Notes: generated by a model from the letters alone, not told the origin. A stretch of DNA of 64,000 nt from Sphingosinicella sp. CPCC 101087 (GCF_004151485.1 NZ_SBFF01000011.1:129720-193719); one strand, 5' to 3'; numbered from the stretch's first letter, positions 44,976 through 55,068 are shown. Numbers and translations are program-made.

Positions 44976-45641
44976 ATGTCCGCCAAGCCGCCTTTCGGCC
45001 CGGTCAGTACCGAGACGGCGCCGAATATCCACCCGGCGGCATTCGCCGAGGCGCACCGGAAGCTGACGGAAGACGGGGCGATCCAGTTCAGCCTGCCGAT
45101 GTACGAGCCGCCGCGGCCGACGCCGCCCCCGGCTTGGTTGGAATGGCTGGCGAACTTCCTTTCGGCCGAGCATCCAGTGCTGCGCACGCTGCTATGGGGA
45201 ATGGTTGCTGCCGCCGCCTTGCTCATCCTGTGGCTGGTCATACGCCGGCTGAACGGGTCCGGGTGGCCGTGGCGCCGTCGCGCCCGGGACGATCGGGCCG
45301 GGGAAAGCTGGCGCCCGGCGGAGGCGCCGGCGCGGGCGCTGCTTGGCGAGGCCGATGCGCTGGCCGGTCGCGGCCTCTTCTCCGATGCGATCCGCCTGCT
45401 GCTGTTTCGAAGCATCGCCGACCTGGAGGAGCGAAGGCCTGGCCTGGTCACGCCGGCGCTCACCAGCCGCGACATTGCCGGCCTGCCCGATATTCCCAGC
45501 GGCCCGCGCGGCGCTTTCGCGCGAATCGCCATGCTGGTCGAGCGCGGCCTGTTCGCGCGTCGGCCGCTCGCCGAAAGCGACTGGCGCGACTGCCGCGCGG
45601 CTTATGAGGAATTCGCCTTCGCGGACGAGTGGCGCGGGTGA
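44976..45641 (+). CDS. DUF4129 domain protein (MoxR/DUF58 cluster, gene 1)
   Basis: 221 residues with one transmembrane helix (LRTLLWGMVAAAALLILWLV, about residues 69-88), a Pro-rich N-terminal part, and a C-terminal cytoplasmic DUF4129 region containing ALAGRGLFSDAIRLLLF and AYEEFAFADEW. First gene of a six-gene cluster: DUF4129, DUF4350, MoxR, DUF58, SpoIIM and RDD proteins. Such clusters are widespread and thought to act in protein-complex maturation or envelope stress. GGGGGG precedes the ATG. Confidence 0.85.
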   Translation: MSAKPPFGPVSTETAPNIHPAAFAEAHRKLTEDGAIQFSLPMYEPPRPTPPPAWLEWLANFLSAEHPVLRTLLWGMVAAAALLILWLVIRRLNGSGWPWRRRARDDRAGESWRPAEAPARALLGEADALAGRGLFSDAIRLLLFRSIADLEERRPGLVTPALTSRDIAGLPDIPSGPRGAFARIAMLVERGLFARRPLAESDWRDCRAAYEEFAFADEWRG

Positions 45642-45660
45642 GCGGCTGGCGTCCTGGTCG

Positions 45661-46917
45661 ATGAGCGTGCAGCATCCCTTCAATCCCCGCCTGGTGGGCG
45701 GCATGATCGTGGCGGGAATCCTCGCTTTCGCTGCCCTGATGCTGCTCCTCGCTTATGGCGGCGGCATCGGCGGCGGCCGCGAAGGGCGAGCTACCCCACT
45801 TTCCGTCTCCGCCATCGGCTACAAGGGCTTGGTCGACCTGGTCGGCGAGTTCCATGAGACACGGATGGTCGAGAGCGCCGACGATCATGCCAGCGCAAAT
45901 CTGCTGGTGGTGACGCTCGAGGCGCAGAGCCGGGCCGCCGACATCGACCGACTGATCCTCCGGCGCCAGGGCCTTCCGACGCTCTTCGTCCTTCCCAAAT
46001 GGGCAACCGTGCCCGATCCGGGCCGGCGGGGTTGGGTGCAGGCAATCCACCCCGGGGCCGGCGGACCGGCGGCGGCCATGCTCGGCCAGGGCCTCCGGGT
46101 GAGTTTGCAGGAAGGCTCCGGACTGCCGCGCCTGGTCCAAGGCGAAGGCCTGAACCGGCTGCGGCTGCCGGTACCGAACCCGGTGCAGACCATCGAAGGC
46201 GCCGGTCTGCAGCCCCTCGTGGGACTCGGCCCCGATACCGTCGCGGCGGGGCGGGACGAGGCGAGCGGCTCAGGCGACGCGGAGGGGGGCGGCGGTCCGG
46301 CCCTGATCGCGCGGATCGGCAAGCAGCCGCATTACATCCTCGCCGACCCTGATCTCGTGAACAATCAGGGACTGGACGATCCCGCAACGGCGCGGGCAGC
46401 GCTCGGCTTGATCGACGAACTCAACTCGCCGGGAGCCGAAGCGGTCGCATTCGATCTGGTGGTGAACGGGCTCGGCTCGGCAGGATCGATGGGGCTTCTG
46501 CGGCTCGCCTTCGAGCCTCCCTTCCTGGCGATGACGCTGGCGCTGGTCGCTGCGGCCCTGCTTGCCGGCCTGCACGGCGCCTTTCGATTCGGACCGGTGC
46601 GCCGGCCGGACCGGGCCATTGCATTCGGCAAGGCCGCACTGGTCGAGAACAGCGCCGGGCTGGTCCGCATGGCCGAGCGCGAGGCGCGGCTCGGCGGCGC
46701 ATATGCCGACGTCGTGCGGCAGGATGTGGCGCGCGCCGTGCACGCACCATCGTCGCTCGAGACCGGCGAGCTGGACCGGCATCTCGACCGGCTCGGACCG
46801 AAGGACGCGCTATCGTTCAGCGAGCTCGCCGCCGGCCTCGCGGCCGCACGGGACCGGCACGCCTTGACCGTGGCAGCCCGCGCGCTGTTCCGCTGGAAAA
46901 AGGACGTGGCTCGGTGA
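45661..46917 (+). CDS. DUF4350-like membrane protein (cluster gene 2)
   Basis: 418 residues: an N-terminal helix ([20 protein letters not shown]), a soluble DUF4350-type region opening [20 protein letters not shown], a second helix near residue 290 ([20 protein letters not shown]), and a cytoplasmic tail. A low-complexity [10 protein letters not shown] loop sits mid-protein. ATG 45661 follows the DUF4129 stop by 19 bp. Function unknown outside the cluster context. Confidence 0.83.
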   Translation: MSVQHPFNPRLVGGMIVAGILAFAALMLLLAYGGGIGGGREGRATPLSVSAIGYKGLVDLVGEFHETRMVESADDHASANLLVVTLEAQSRAADIDRLILRRQGLPTLFVLPKWATVPDPGRRGWVQAIHPGAGGPAAAMLGQGLRVSLQEGSGLPRLVQGEGLNRLRLPVPNPVQTIEGAGLQPLVGLGPDTVAAGRDEASGSGDAEGGGGPALIARIGKQPHYILADPDLVNNQGLDDPATARAALGLIDELNSPGAEAVAFDLVVNGLGSAGSMGLLRLAFEPPFLAMTLALVAAALLAGLHGAFRFGPVRRPDRAIAFGKAALVENSAGLVRMAEREARLGGAYADVVRQDVARAVHAPSSLETGELDRHLDRLGPKDALSFSELAAGLAAARDRHALTVAARALFRWKKDVAR

Positions 46918-46963
46918 GCCTTCGGCGAGGCAGGGTCAGGGAACAAGGGAAGGGAAAGCAGCG

Positions 46964-47920
46964 GTGGACATAGCGGACGTCAAGGACCTTGCCGAGGAGA
47001 TCAGGCAGGAGGTTCGGCGTGCCATCGTCGGCCAGGACGACGCGGTCGAGCTGATGCTGATCGCGCTCTTCTGCTCGGGCCACATCCTGCTGGAAGGGCC
47101 GCCGGGAACGGCCAAGACCTTTCTCGCCCAATGCTTCGCGCGCACGCTTGGCCTGGACTTCGGGCGAATCCAGTTCACGCCGGACCTGATGCCCGGCGAC
47201 ATCGTCGGGTCCAACCTGTTCAACTTCCAGACCAGCCAGTTCACGCTGACGCGCGGGCCGGTCTTCTGTGAGCTGCTGCTCGCCGACGAGATCAACCGGA
47301 CCCCGCCCAAGACGCAGGCGGCGCTGCTCGAGGCGATGCAGGAGCGCAAGGTGACGATCGACGGCGAGACCCATGCGCTCCCGCCGCGCTTCATGGTGAT
47401 CGCCACCCAGAATCCGATCGAGCAGCAGGGCGTCTATCCGCTGCCGGAGGCGCAGCTCGACCGTTTCCTGTTCAAGCACCGCATGGGTTATCCTTCCGCC
47501 GAGGAGGAGAAGAGGATCGTCGCTGCGCACGGCGGGCGGTTCGGCGCGCCGACGCCGGAAAGCTGGGGGATCGAGCGCCGCGTCGAGTCGCGCGACCTCG
47601 ACGACGCGGTCCGCGCCGTAGAAGCGATACCGATGGTCGACGAGGTGACCGACTATGTCGTCGCTTTGGTCCGCGCGACGCGCGAAGCGCCCGATCTGGA
47701 AGGCGGCGCTTCCCCACGCGCCGCGGCCATGCTGGCCGGCGCCGCACGGGCCCACGCTGCGCTCGGCGGCCGCGACTATGTCATTCCCGACGACGTCAAG
47801 GCGCTGGCTCCGGCGGTGCTGCGCCACCGGGTCCTGCTCTCCGCCGCAGCCGAGATCGAAGGACGGCCGGTCGAGAGCGTGATCGCCCGGTTGATCGAGG
47901 CCGTGGAAGCGCCGCGATGA
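46964..47920 (+). CDS. MoxR-family AAA+ ATPase (cluster gene 3)
   Basis: 318-residue AAA+ chaperone-like ATPase. Walker A is GPPGTAKT (45-52), Walker B/sensor region [20 protein letters not shown] (D108, E109), sensor 1 [20 protein letters not shown], and a C-terminal lid ([16 protein letters not shown]). GTG start with AGGGAAAG upstream. MoxR proteins act with DUF58/VWA partners, and here the partner gene follows eight bases later. Confidence 0.95.
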   Translation: MDIADVKDLAEEIRQEVRRAIVGQDDAVELMLIALFCSGHILLEGPPGTAKTFLAQCFARTLGLDFGRIQFTPDLMPGDIVGSNLFNFQTSQFTLTRGPVFCELLLADEINRTPPKTQAALLEAMQERKVTIDGETHALPPRFMVIATQNPIEQQGVYPLPEAQLDRFLFKHRMGYPSAEEEKRIVAAHGGRFGAPTPESWGIERRVESRDLDDAVRAVEAIPMVDEVTDYVVALVRATREAPDLEGGASPRAAAMLAGAARAHAALGGRDYVIPDDVKALAPAVLRHRVLLSAAAEIEGRPVESVIARLIEAVEAPR

Positions 47921-47927
47921 AAAGCCG

Positions 47928-49292
47928 GTGAGCCTGTCCTTCTATCCCACCCGGCTGGCCATCCTGCTCTCGGCAGCGGTGGCGCCAGCCTCGTTGGTGA
48001 TCGGCCTATTCCTGCCGGCTTATTGGACCGCCGGGCTGGCGCTGCTCGTTCTGCTGCTCGCCCTCGCCGCCATCGACCTGCTGAACGCCCCCCGCCTGCA
48101 TCCCGGCGAGGCGATTTGCGAGGGGCCGGCAGCGGTCGGCGTCGGCGAAGCCTTCTCCGTGACGGCGCGCCAGCGCTTCGGCGGGGCACCGCCCGCCGGC
48201 GTCGAGCTGGCGCTCGGGGTCGACGGTCCCGTTGCGGCGCCGCTCGGCTGGCGGACGGCCGCCGAAATGCACGGTGAAACGGGCTCGGCCGCCTTCGTGC
48301 TTCGGGCGGAGCGGCGCGGCACGGCCCGCGCGGAGACCCTCTGGGTGCGCTGGACCGGGCCGCTCGGCCTCGCCTGGAAGCAATGTCGCCTGACCCTGGA
48401 CCAGCAAATCCTCATCACGCCGGATATCCGGCCGGTCCGGGAGCAGGGCGCCCAGCTTTTCAATCGTGACTCGGTGCAAGGCCAGATCGCGCAACGCCAG
48501 TTCGGCGAGGGAGCTGAGTTCGAATCGCTGGCCGATTTCCGCCAGGGCATGGACCGGCGCGCAATCGACTGGAAACAGTCGGCACGGCACACGAAGCTGA
48601 TCGCGAAGGAATATCGCACCGAACGCAACAACCAGATCGTCATCGCGCTCGATGCCGGTCGGGCGATGTGCGAGCCGCTGGCGGCCCGCGCGGCCGCCGG
48701 GGCCGGCGGCGAGGCCGCGGGACCCGGCCTTCCCCGTATCGACCGTGCGGTGTCGGCGGCGCTGCTGACCGCTTTCGTGGCTCTGCGCGACGGCGACCGG
48801 GTGGGGCTGTTCGCCTTCGACTCACGTCCGCGTGCGTCGAGCAAACCGATTTCGGGCCCCCGCGCCTTCCCGATGCTGCAGCGCATCGCTGCGGGCATCG
48901 ATTATTCCACCCAGGAAACCAATTACACGCTGGCCATGGCCACCCTGGCCGAGGGACTCGCGCGGCGATCCTTGATCGTCGTCTTCACCGAATTTCCGGA
49001 CACAATCAGTGCGGAGCTGATGCTGAACGCGGTCGGCACCCTGCTCAATCGCCATCTCGTCCTGTTCGTCGTCTTCCGCGACGAGGAGCTGGAAGCCTTC
49101 ACCGCCGCCGAGCCGGCGGAGCCGGAAGATGTCAGTCGGGCGGTGATGGCGGCCGGGCTGCTGCGCGAACGCCGGCTCGTGCTTGCCCGGCTGCGCCACA
49201 TGGGCGTGCAGGTGATCGAGGCCTCGGCCGACGAGGCCGGACCGGCCCTGGTCAACGCCTATGTCGCGATGAAGAAGCGCGGAGCATTGTGA
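47928..49292 (+). CDS. DUF58 / VWA-like domain protein (cluster gene 4)
   Basis: 454 residues. Two hydrophobic helices at the N-terminus (about 8-50), a beta domain, then the DUF58 signature FRQGMDRRAIDWKQSARHTK (about 205-224) and a von Willebrand A-like region with QIVIALDAGRAM. The metal-site DxSxS is replaced by DAGRA, so the MIDAS appears incomplete. GTG start. It is the usual partner of MoxR ATPases. Confidence 0.9.
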   Translation: MSLSFYPTRLAILLSAAVAPASLVIGLFLPAYWTAGLALLVLLLALAAIDLLNAPRLHPGEAICEGPAAVGVGEAFSVTARQRFGGAPPAGVELALGVDGPVAAPLGWRTAAEMHGETGSAAFVLRAERRGTARAETLWVRWTGPLGLAWKQCRLTLDQQILITPDIRPVREQGAQLFNRDSVQGQIAQRQFGEGAEFESLADFRQGMDRRAIDWKQSARHTKLIAKEYRTERNNQIVIALDAGRAMCEPLAARAAAGAGGEAAGPGLPRIDRAVSAALLTAFVALRDGDRVGLFAFDSRPRASSKPISGPRAFPMLQRIAAGIDYSTQETNYTLAMATLAEGLARRSLIVVFTEFPDTISAELMLNAVGTLLNRHLVLFVVFRDEELEAFTAAEPAEPEDVSRAVMAAGLLRERRLVLARLRHMGVQVIEASADEAGPALVNAYVAMKKRGAL

Positions 49293-49413
49293 TGGAGCGG
49301 CGCCGCATCGACGCTGCACCTGAGCATCCCGAGCTTGGTTCGGGACCGACGAAGGATGGTGGTGCAGAAGCGGCATTCGTCGAACCGATGCGGTCTGGTT
49401 CGAGGACGACCGC

Positions 49414-50406
49414 ATGAACGCCCTCCCCTCCGACACCCGCCGGTTCCGTGCAGAGCGCGAGGCCGAATGGCGGCGGCTGGAGCATATCGTCGCCGTCGCC
49501 GAAAAGGGATCGGTAAAGGCCCTGTCGGACGAGGATCTGCTCGCGCTTCCGGTCCTATATCGCGGCGCCCTTTCCTCGCTGTCGGTGGCACGCGAGACCT
49601 CGCTGGACCTGGAGCTGATTACCTATCTCGAGGGCCTGTGTACTCGCGCCTACTTCTTCGTCTACGGAGTTCGCACGACCGCGGGACGAAGGATCAGGAC
49701 CTTCCTCGCGCGCGACTGGCCGGACGCGGTGCGCGGCCTTTGGCGCGAGACGCTTGCGGCCTTGCTGCTGACCCTGACCGGTGTGCTGGCCGGCTATGCG
49801 CTCGTGACGAGCGATCCCGCCTGGTATGACGCGCTCATGCCCGAAGGCATGGCGCAGGGCCGGGACTTTCGAGCCTCTCGGGAGGCGCTGCTAAGCACCC
49901 TCTATGGCGGCACTGGCCAGGAGGGGCTGAGCTTCTTCGCAACCTATCTGTTCACCCATAACAGCCAGTTGTCGATGCTGTGCTTTGCGCTCGGCTTCGC
50001 TTTCGGCGTGCCCACGGCGATGCTGCTCGTCTATAACGGCACGACGCTCGGCGCGATCCTCGCCCTGTTCGCGGCGCGCGGGCTCGGGCTGGAAATGGGC
50101 GGCTGGCTGTTCATCCACGGCACGACCGAGTTCTTCGCGATCATCCTGTCGGGGGCGGCCGGAATACGGATCGGCTGGAGCGTCGTCTTCCCCGATGACG
50201 GCGAAAGCCGCCTCGACAGTGCGGCCCGCGCGGGGCGAAGCGCCGCACTGGTGATGGGCGGCGTCGTGGCGATGCTTCTTACGGCCGGCCTGCTCGAGGG
50301 CTTCGGCCGTCAGCTCGTGACCAGCGACCTCGCCCGCTACGCGATCGGCGCCGCAATGCTGGCTCTATGGCTCACATATTTCTACCGGCCGCGGCCGGCG
50401 CGGTGA
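49414..50406 (+). CDS. SpoIIM-family membrane protein (cluster gene 5)
   Basis: 330-residue polytopic membrane protein of the stage II sporulation protein M family. The N-terminal soluble part (LEHIVAVAEKGSVKALSDED) is followed by five to six helices, with FFATYLFTHNSQLSMLCFAL, GVPTAMLLVYNGTTLGAILA and WLFIHGTTEFFAIILSGAAG as family segments. It occurs in many non-sporulating bacteria within MoxR clusters. 121 bp of unremarkable sequence precedes it. Confidence 0.92.
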   Translation: MNALPSDTRRFRAEREAEWRRLEHIVAVAEKGSVKALSDEDLLALPVLYRGALSSLSVARETSLDLELITYLEGLCTRAYFFVYGVRTTAGRRIRTFLARDWPDAVRGLWRETLAALLLTLTGVLAGYALVTSDPAWYDALMPEGMAQGRDFRASREALLSTLYGGTGQEGLSFFATYLFTHNSQLSMLCFALGFAFGVPTAMLLVYNGTTLGAILALFAARGLGLEMGGWLFIHGTTEFFAIILSGAAGIRIGWSVVFPDDGESRLDSAARAGRSAALVMGGVVAMLLTAGLLEGFGRQLVTSDLARYAIGAAMLALWLTYFYRPRPAR

Positions 50407-50442
50407 GAAGGATGCACGCCGGCCTTGAGGACGAGAGGCCGC

Positions 50443-51318
50443 ATGGCTGAGCAGGCGGCGGCCGCACGCCGTTTCATCCATGGACGCCACCGTACGCTGG
50501 TGACGCCGGAAGGCGTCGACCTGCAATTGAACCTCGCCGATGCGGGGCAAAGGCTCGGCGCCTTTCTGCTCGACCTGATGATCATGGCGGGCGCCCTTGT
50601 CCTGGTGACGATAGCGGCCCTGCTGCTGATCGCCGCGATCGGCGCGCAGGGAATGGAGATTGGCGGCATCGTCTGGCTGCTCGGCTTCTTCCTGCTGCGC
50701 AATTTCTATTTCATCGTCATGGAAATGAGCCCGCGTGCGGCGACCTTCGGCAAGCGGGCCGTGGGGTTGAGGGTGGTGGCACGCAGCGGCGACCGATTGA
50801 CCGCCGACCGTGTGATCGCGCGAAACCTGATGCGCGAGATAGAATTCTACCTGCCGCTCTCTTTCCTCGCCTTCAACGCGGCAGAAGATACCGGCGGCGC
50901 CTGGACCGCGCTTGCCGGCTTCCTCTGGACCCTGATCTTCCTGCTTTTCCCCCTCTTCAACAAGGACCGGCTGCGGATCGGCGACCTGCTCGCGGGGACT
51001 TGGGTCGTGCAGGTGCCGAGGCGAAGGCTCAGCGTCGATTCCCTGAATGCAGCCGGGCCGGGTCCGCATCATGCCTTCACCGAGGCCCAGCTCGACGTCT
51101 ACGGCATCTACGAGCTGCAGACGCTCGAACAGGTGCTGCGCGACGACAATCCCGAAGCGATCGCTTCCGTCGCCGCGACGATCCGCAACAAGATCGGGGC
51201 GCCGGACGAAGGCTGGGACCGCGACTTCCTGGTCGCCTATTACGATGCGATGCGGGCGCGGATGGAGCGCGGCCTGTTGTTCGGCAAGCGACGCGAGGAC
51301 AAGTTCGACCGGGGCTGA
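50443..51318 (+). CDS. RDD-family membrane protein (cluster gene 6)
   Basis: 291 residues. The RDD domain lies at about 30-190: GQRLGAFLLDLMIMAGALVL (R and D of the RDD motif), FGKRAVGLRVVARSG and RLRIGDLLAGTWVV. A cytoplasmic C-terminal tail of about 100 residues (AQLDVYGIYELQTLEQVLRD) ends the protein. ATG 50443 has GAGAGG upstream. It completes the cluster and ends convergently with the alcohol dehydrogenase gene, 14 bp away. Confidence 0.92.
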   Translation: MAEQAAAARRFIHGRHRTLVTPEGVDLQLNLADAGQRLGAFLLDLMIMAGALVLVTIAALLLIAAIGAQGMEIGGIVWLLGFFLLRNFYFIVMEMSPRAATFGKRAVGLRVVARSGDRLTADRVIARNLMREIEFYLPLSFLAFNAAEDTGGAWTALAGFLWTLIFLLFPLFNKDRLRIGDLLAGTWVVQVPRRRLSVDSLNAAGPGPHHAFTEAQLDVYGIYELQTLEQVLRDDNPEAIASVAATIRNKIGAPDEGWDRDFLVAYYDAMRARMERGLLFGKRREDKFDRG

Positions 51319-51332
51319 GCGAAGTCTGGTCT

Positions 51333-52316
51333 TCAGGGAACGAGAACGGCAGCCCCTTCGATTCCTCCGCTGCGCAACGTTGCGATCGCTTCATCTGCCT
51401 TCTCGAGCGCAAAGGCCCTGGTCTGCGTCCGCACGGGAACCTGTGCCGCCAGGGCCAGGAACTCCTCGCCGTCGGCGCGAGTCAGGTTGGCGACCGAGAT
51501 GACACTGCGCTCGCCCCACAGGTCGGCATAAGGGAAAGAGGGAATGTCGCTCATGTGGATGCCGCCGCAGACCACCCGGCCGCCCTTGCGGACATGGCGC
51601 AGCGCCTCCGGGACGAGCGCCCCGACCGGTGCGAAGATGATCGCCGCATCGAGCGGCTCGGGCGGCGGCGCTCCGCTGTCGGCAGCCGAGGCGCAGCCCA
51701 GGTTCAGGGCGAAAGCCTGCGCCTTCTCGTCGCCCGCCCGGGTGAAGGCATGGACCCGACGGCCCTGCCAGACTGCGACCTGGGCGAGGATATGCGCGGC
51801 GGCGCCGAAACCGTAGACGCCGAGCACTTTTCCTTCCCCGGCGAGCTTGAGCGAACGATAGCCGATAAGGCCGGCGCACAGCAGAGGCGCCGCCTCGACG
51901 TCGCGGAACCGGCCGGGAATCGGGAAGCAGAAGCGGGCGTCGGCGACGCAGTGGGTCGCGAAGCCGCCATCGCGGGTGTACCCGGTGAAGAGAGAGTCGT
52001 CGCACAGATTCTCGCGTCCGCTCCGGCAATAGGGACAGCGGCCGCAGGTCCGGCCGAGCCAGGGTATGCCGACCCGGTCGCCGATCGAGAATGCGTCGGC
52101 ACCCTCGCCCGCCGCGGCGACCCGGCCGACGACCTCGTGACCGGGCACGATCGGCAACGGCCCGTGCAGGTCGCCCTCGACGATGTGGAGGTCGGTGCGG
52201 CAGATACCGCAGGCGCTGACCTCCACGAGCAGCTCGCCGGGACCGGGGACCGGGATCGGGCGCTCGACCAGTCGCAAGGGCTCGCCAGGGCAATCGAGCT
52301 GCATCGCGCGCATCAT
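51333..52316 (-). CDS. Zinc-dependent alcohol dehydrogenase
   Basis: 327-residue medium-chain dehydrogenase. Catalytic zinc: C36 (SACGICRTDLH), H60-E61 (VPGHEVVG) and C147 (PLLCAGLIGY). Structural zinc: C91, C94, C97 and C105 (CGRCPYCRSGRENLC). The nucleotide-binding loop is unusual: VYGFGAAAHILAQVAVWQG. It resembles AdhP/AdhA-type enzymes that act on simple alcohols and aldehydes with NAD(P)+. Two Met codons open the gene (52316 and 52313). No operon partner. Confidence 0.93.
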   Translation of the reverse strand: MMRAMQLDCPGEPLRLVERPIPVPGPGELLVEVSACGICRTDLHIVEGDLHGPLPIVPGHEVVGRVAAAGEGADAFSIGDRVGIPWLGRTCGRCPYCRSGRENLCDDSLFTGYTRDGGFATHCVADARFCFPIPGRFRDVEAAPLLCAGLIGYRSLKLAGEGKVLGVYGFGAAAHILAQVAVWQGRRVHAFTRAGDEKAQAFALNLGCASAADSGAPPPEPLDAAIIFAPVGALVPEALRHVRKGGRVVCGGIHMSDIPSFPYADLWGERSVISVANLTRADGEEFLALAAQVPVRTQTRAFALEKADEAIATLRSGGIEGAAVLVP

Positions 52317-52431
52317 GAGGCGATCCTAGCCCGGAGCATGACGGCGGCGAACATAAAGAGCGATCCAGTTCCGGCGCAGGGGCTCTTTTCCTACAGGTTG
52401 CATTCTGAAACCGCTCCGTTACCCATGTGAC

Positions 52432-53400
52432 ATGAGCCTCCCTTCCCTGTTCGACCGCCTTCGCCTTCCGGTGATCGGCGCGCCTTTGTTCATCGTCTCG
52501 AATCCCGATCTGGTGATCGCACAGTGCAAGGCGGGAATCGTCGGCTCGTTCCCGGCACTCAACGCGCGGCCGCAGTCCCTGCTCGATGAATGGCTGCACC
52601 GGATCACCGAAGAGCTTGCGGCCTGGGACCGAGACCATCCCGAGACGCCCGCGGCGCCGTTCGCGGTCAACCAGATCGTGCACCGCTCGAACGCGCGGCT
52701 TCAGGAGGACATGGCGACCTGCGCCAAGTGGAAGGTGCCGATCGTCATCACCTCGCTGGGCGCCATCGTCGAGGTCAACCAGGCGGTGCACGGCTGGGGC
52801 GGCATCACTCTCCACGACATCATCAACGACCGGTTCGCGCACAAGGCAATCGAGAAAGGCGCGGACGGCCTGATCGCCGTCGCAGCCGGTGCCGGCGGTC
52901 ATGCCGGCCGCCTCTCGCCCTTTGCGCTGGTCCAGGAGATACGCGACTGGTTCGACGGTCCGCTGATCCTCTCCGGGTCGATCGCCACCGGACGTGCGGT
53001 GCTGGCGGCGCAGGCGATGGGCGCCGACCTCGCTTATATCGGCTCACCCTTCATCGCGACCCGGGAAGCGAATGCGGCCGAGCCCTACAAGCAGGCGATC
53101 GTCGAAGGACGCGCCGACGACGTCGTCTATTCGAGCCTCTTCACCGGCGTGCACGGCAATTATCTCAAGGCGTCGATCGTGGCCGCTGGGCTCGACCCCG
53201 ACAATCTCCCCGACGGTGACATCAGCACGATGGACTTTGCGACGGGCACGTCAAAGGCCAAGGCATGGAAGGACATTTGGGGCTCCGGCCAAGGGATCGG
53301 CGCCATCCGCGGCGTGGTTCCGGCCTCGGACTATATCGCGCGCCTTATCGAAGAGTATGCCGAGGCAAAGGCGGAGCTGAAGGCGAAGGCTCGCCTTTAA
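52432..53400 (+). CDS. NAD(P)H-dependent flavin oxidoreductase / nitronate monooxygenase-like
   Basis: 322-residue FMN TIM-barrel enzyme: RLPVIGAPLFIVSNPDLVIA, GAGGHAG phosphate-binding loop, GSIATGRAVLAAQAMGADLA, and GSPFIATREANAAE. This fits class II nitronate monooxygenase/2-nitropropane dioxygenase relatives or enoyl reductase-like flavoproteins; the true substrate is not evident. It starts at ATG 52432 and overlaps the converging GFA gene by four bases. Confidence 0.9.
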   Translation: MSLPSLFDRLRLPVIGAPLFIVSNPDLVIAQCKAGIVGSFPALNARPQSLLDEWLHRITEELAAWDRDHPETPAAPFAVNQIVHRSNARLQEDMATCAKWKVPIVITSLGAIVEVNQAVHGWGGITLHDIINDRFAHKAIEKGADGLIAVAAGAGGHAGRLSPFALVQEIRDWFDGPLILSGSIATGRAVLAAQAMGADLAYIGSPFIATREANAAEPYKQAIVEGRADDVVYSSLFTGVHGNYLKASIVAAGLDPDNLPDGDISTMDFATGTSKAKAWKDIWGSGQGIGAIRGVVPASDYIARLIEEYAEAKAELKAKARL

Positions 53401-53843
53401 GTCCCGCATCCTCCGAATTCATTCCGCCATGAGCTGAGATCGCTCGGCTGCGTGTCGAAGGCCGGAACCGCGGGATCGAGAGCGATCCACGGTTGCTTGC
53501 GCGAGACCCATAGGTGAGCGGCCGCGGTCACGGTGCCGGCCTCGTCGAGCGTACCCGCCTTGATCGTAACGCGGTCCGGCGAGCGCTCCGACTGATGATA
53601 GATACGCGTGCCGCAATGCGGACAGAAGAAGCAGTCGGTGCGAGTGCCGCTGTCGGTGGGGCGCGAATAGGCCGACAGTTCGCCGCTGAACCGTACATTC
53701 GCGCGAAGCGCGGGCATCGACAGCGCAAAAGCGCTGGCCGATTGGCGGCGGCATTCGGTGCAATGGCAGGCATAGACGGGCGGCAACGCCCCCATGCCCT
53801 CGTAGCGCGCGCGCCCGCACTGGCAGCCGCCGCGCCATGCCAT
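53397..53843 (-). CDS. GFA family protein (CENP-V/glutathione-dependent formaldehyde-activating fold)
   Basis: 148 residues with the zinc-binding pattern of the family: C7 and C9 (CQCGRARY), C26, C28 and C31 (CHCTECRRQ), and C74 and C77 (CPHCGTRIYH). The frame extends upstream through asd, but ATG 53843, five bases after the asd stop, is the natural start. Probably transcribed with asd. Glutathione-dependent formaldehyde activation was shown for one member only; the reaction here is unknown. Confidence 0.92.
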   Translation of the reverse strand: MAWRGGCQCGRARYEGMGALPPVYACHCTECRRQSASAFALSMPALRANVRFSGELSAYSRPTDSGTRTDCFFCPHCGTRIYHQSERSPDRVTIKAGTLDEAGTVTAAAHLWVSRKQPWIALDPAVPAFDTQPSDLSSWRNEFGGCGT

Positions 53844-53848
53844 CGAAG

Positions 53849-54880
53849 TCAGGCCGCCTTCTTCAGGTGCCGCCGGCCCAGCAGCTCGGCGATCTGGACC
53901 GCGTTCAACGCGGCGCCCTTCCTGAGATTGTCGGAGACGCACCACAGGTTCAGGCCATTCTCGATCGTCGAATCCTCGCGGATGCGGCTGATATAGGTGG
54001 CATATTCGCCAACGCTCTCGACCGGCGTGACGTATCCGCCGTCCTCGCGCTTGTCGACGACCATGATCCCCGGCGCCTCGCGCAGGATCGAACGCGCCTC
54101 GTCGGCCGAGATTTCCTTCTCGAACTCGATGTTGATCGATTCCGAATGGCCGACAAACACCGGAACGCGCACGCACGTCGCGGTCACCTTGATGGAGGGA
54201 TCGAGGATCTTCTTGGTCTCGACCACCATCTTCCATTCCTCCTTGGTCGACCCGTCGTCGAGGAAGACGTCGATATGGGGAATGACGTTGAAGGCGATCT
54301 GCTTGGTGAACTTGACCGGTTGGTTGGGATCGCCGACGAAGATGTTGCGGCTCTGCTCGAACAATTCGTCCATCCCCGCCTTCCCCGCGCCGGAAACCGA
54401 CTGGTAGGTGGAGACCACCACGCGCTTGATGGTCGCGGCATCGTGGAGCGGCTTAAGCGCCACCACCATCTGCGCCGTCGAGCAGTTCGGGTTCGCGATG
54501 ATATTCTTCTTGCGGTAAAGGTCGATCGCCTCCGGATTCACCTCCGGCACGATCAATGGCACATCCGGGTCCATCCGATAGAGCGAGCTATTGTCGATCA
54601 CCGTGCAGCCCGCCGCCGCGGCCTTGGGCGCATAGTCCTTGGTCGGTCCGGATCCGGCCGCGAACAAGGCGATATCCCAGCCTGAAAAGTCGAAATGCTC
54701 GATATTCCGGACCTTCAGCTCGCGCCCGCTGTCGCCGAAGTCGATGACGGTGCCGGTCGAGCGAGGGCTCGCGACCACGGCGACCTCGTCCGCCGGGAAT
54801 TCACGCTCGGCGAGGATGTTCAGCATCTCGCGCCCGACATTGCCGGTCGCTCCGACCACGACCACCCGATATCCCATCAT
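53849..54880 (-). CDS. asd: Aspartate-semialdehyde dehydrogenase
   Basis: NADPH-dependent reduction of aspartyl phosphate to aspartate semialdehyde for Lys, Met, Thr and diaminopimelate synthesis (EC 1.2.1.11). 343 residues: NADP loop VVVVGATGNVGREML, catalytic C133 in NPNCSTAQM, H245 in FVGHSESIN, and VSTYQSVSGAGKAGMDEL. All are at normal positions. Start ATG 54880 or the adjacent ATG 54877. Essential biosynthetic gene and a good chromosomal marker. Confidence 0.97.
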   Translation of the reverse strand: MMGYRVVVVGATGNVGREMLNILAEREFPADEVAVVASPRSTGTVIDFGDSGRELKVRNIEHFDFSGWDIALFAAGSGPTKDYAPKAAAAGCTVIDNSSLYRMDPDVPLIVPEVNPEAIDLYRKKNIIANPNCSTAQMVVALKPLHDAATIKRVVVSTYQSVSGAGKAGMDELFEQSRNIFVGDPNQPVKFTKQIAFNVIPHIDVFLDDGSTKEEWKMVVETKKILDPSIKVTATCVRVPVFVGHSESINIEFEKEISADEARSILREAPGIMVVDKREDGGYVTPVESVGEYATYISRIREDSTIENGLNLWCVSDNLRKGAALNAVQIAELLGRRHLKKAA

Positions 54881-54980
54881 TTCCTCCAGCCTGTGCGAGC
54901 AGGCGATCTAGTGCGCCCGGGGGCGGAAACCAACCCGTTCGCGCGGGATCATTTGCTCCGCACGGACGGAATCCCCCGCC

Positions 54981-55008
54981 TGCACATCCGCATTCGATCT
55001 GCTATAAG
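54981..55008 (+). promoter_or_regulatory. Candidate sigma-70 promoter for the DUF2189 gene
   Basis: TGCACA (54981-54986), 16-bp spacer, TATAAG (55003-55008), with TGC just before the -10 box as an extended -10 element. It is 60 bp upstream of ATG 55069, in the 188-bp divergent region with asd. Confidence 0.35.
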
Positions 55009-55068
55009 CGACTCGGGGGGCGCTCGGGCAGCGTCCGGACGCCCGCCTCGAATGCAGGAGAGGCAAAG

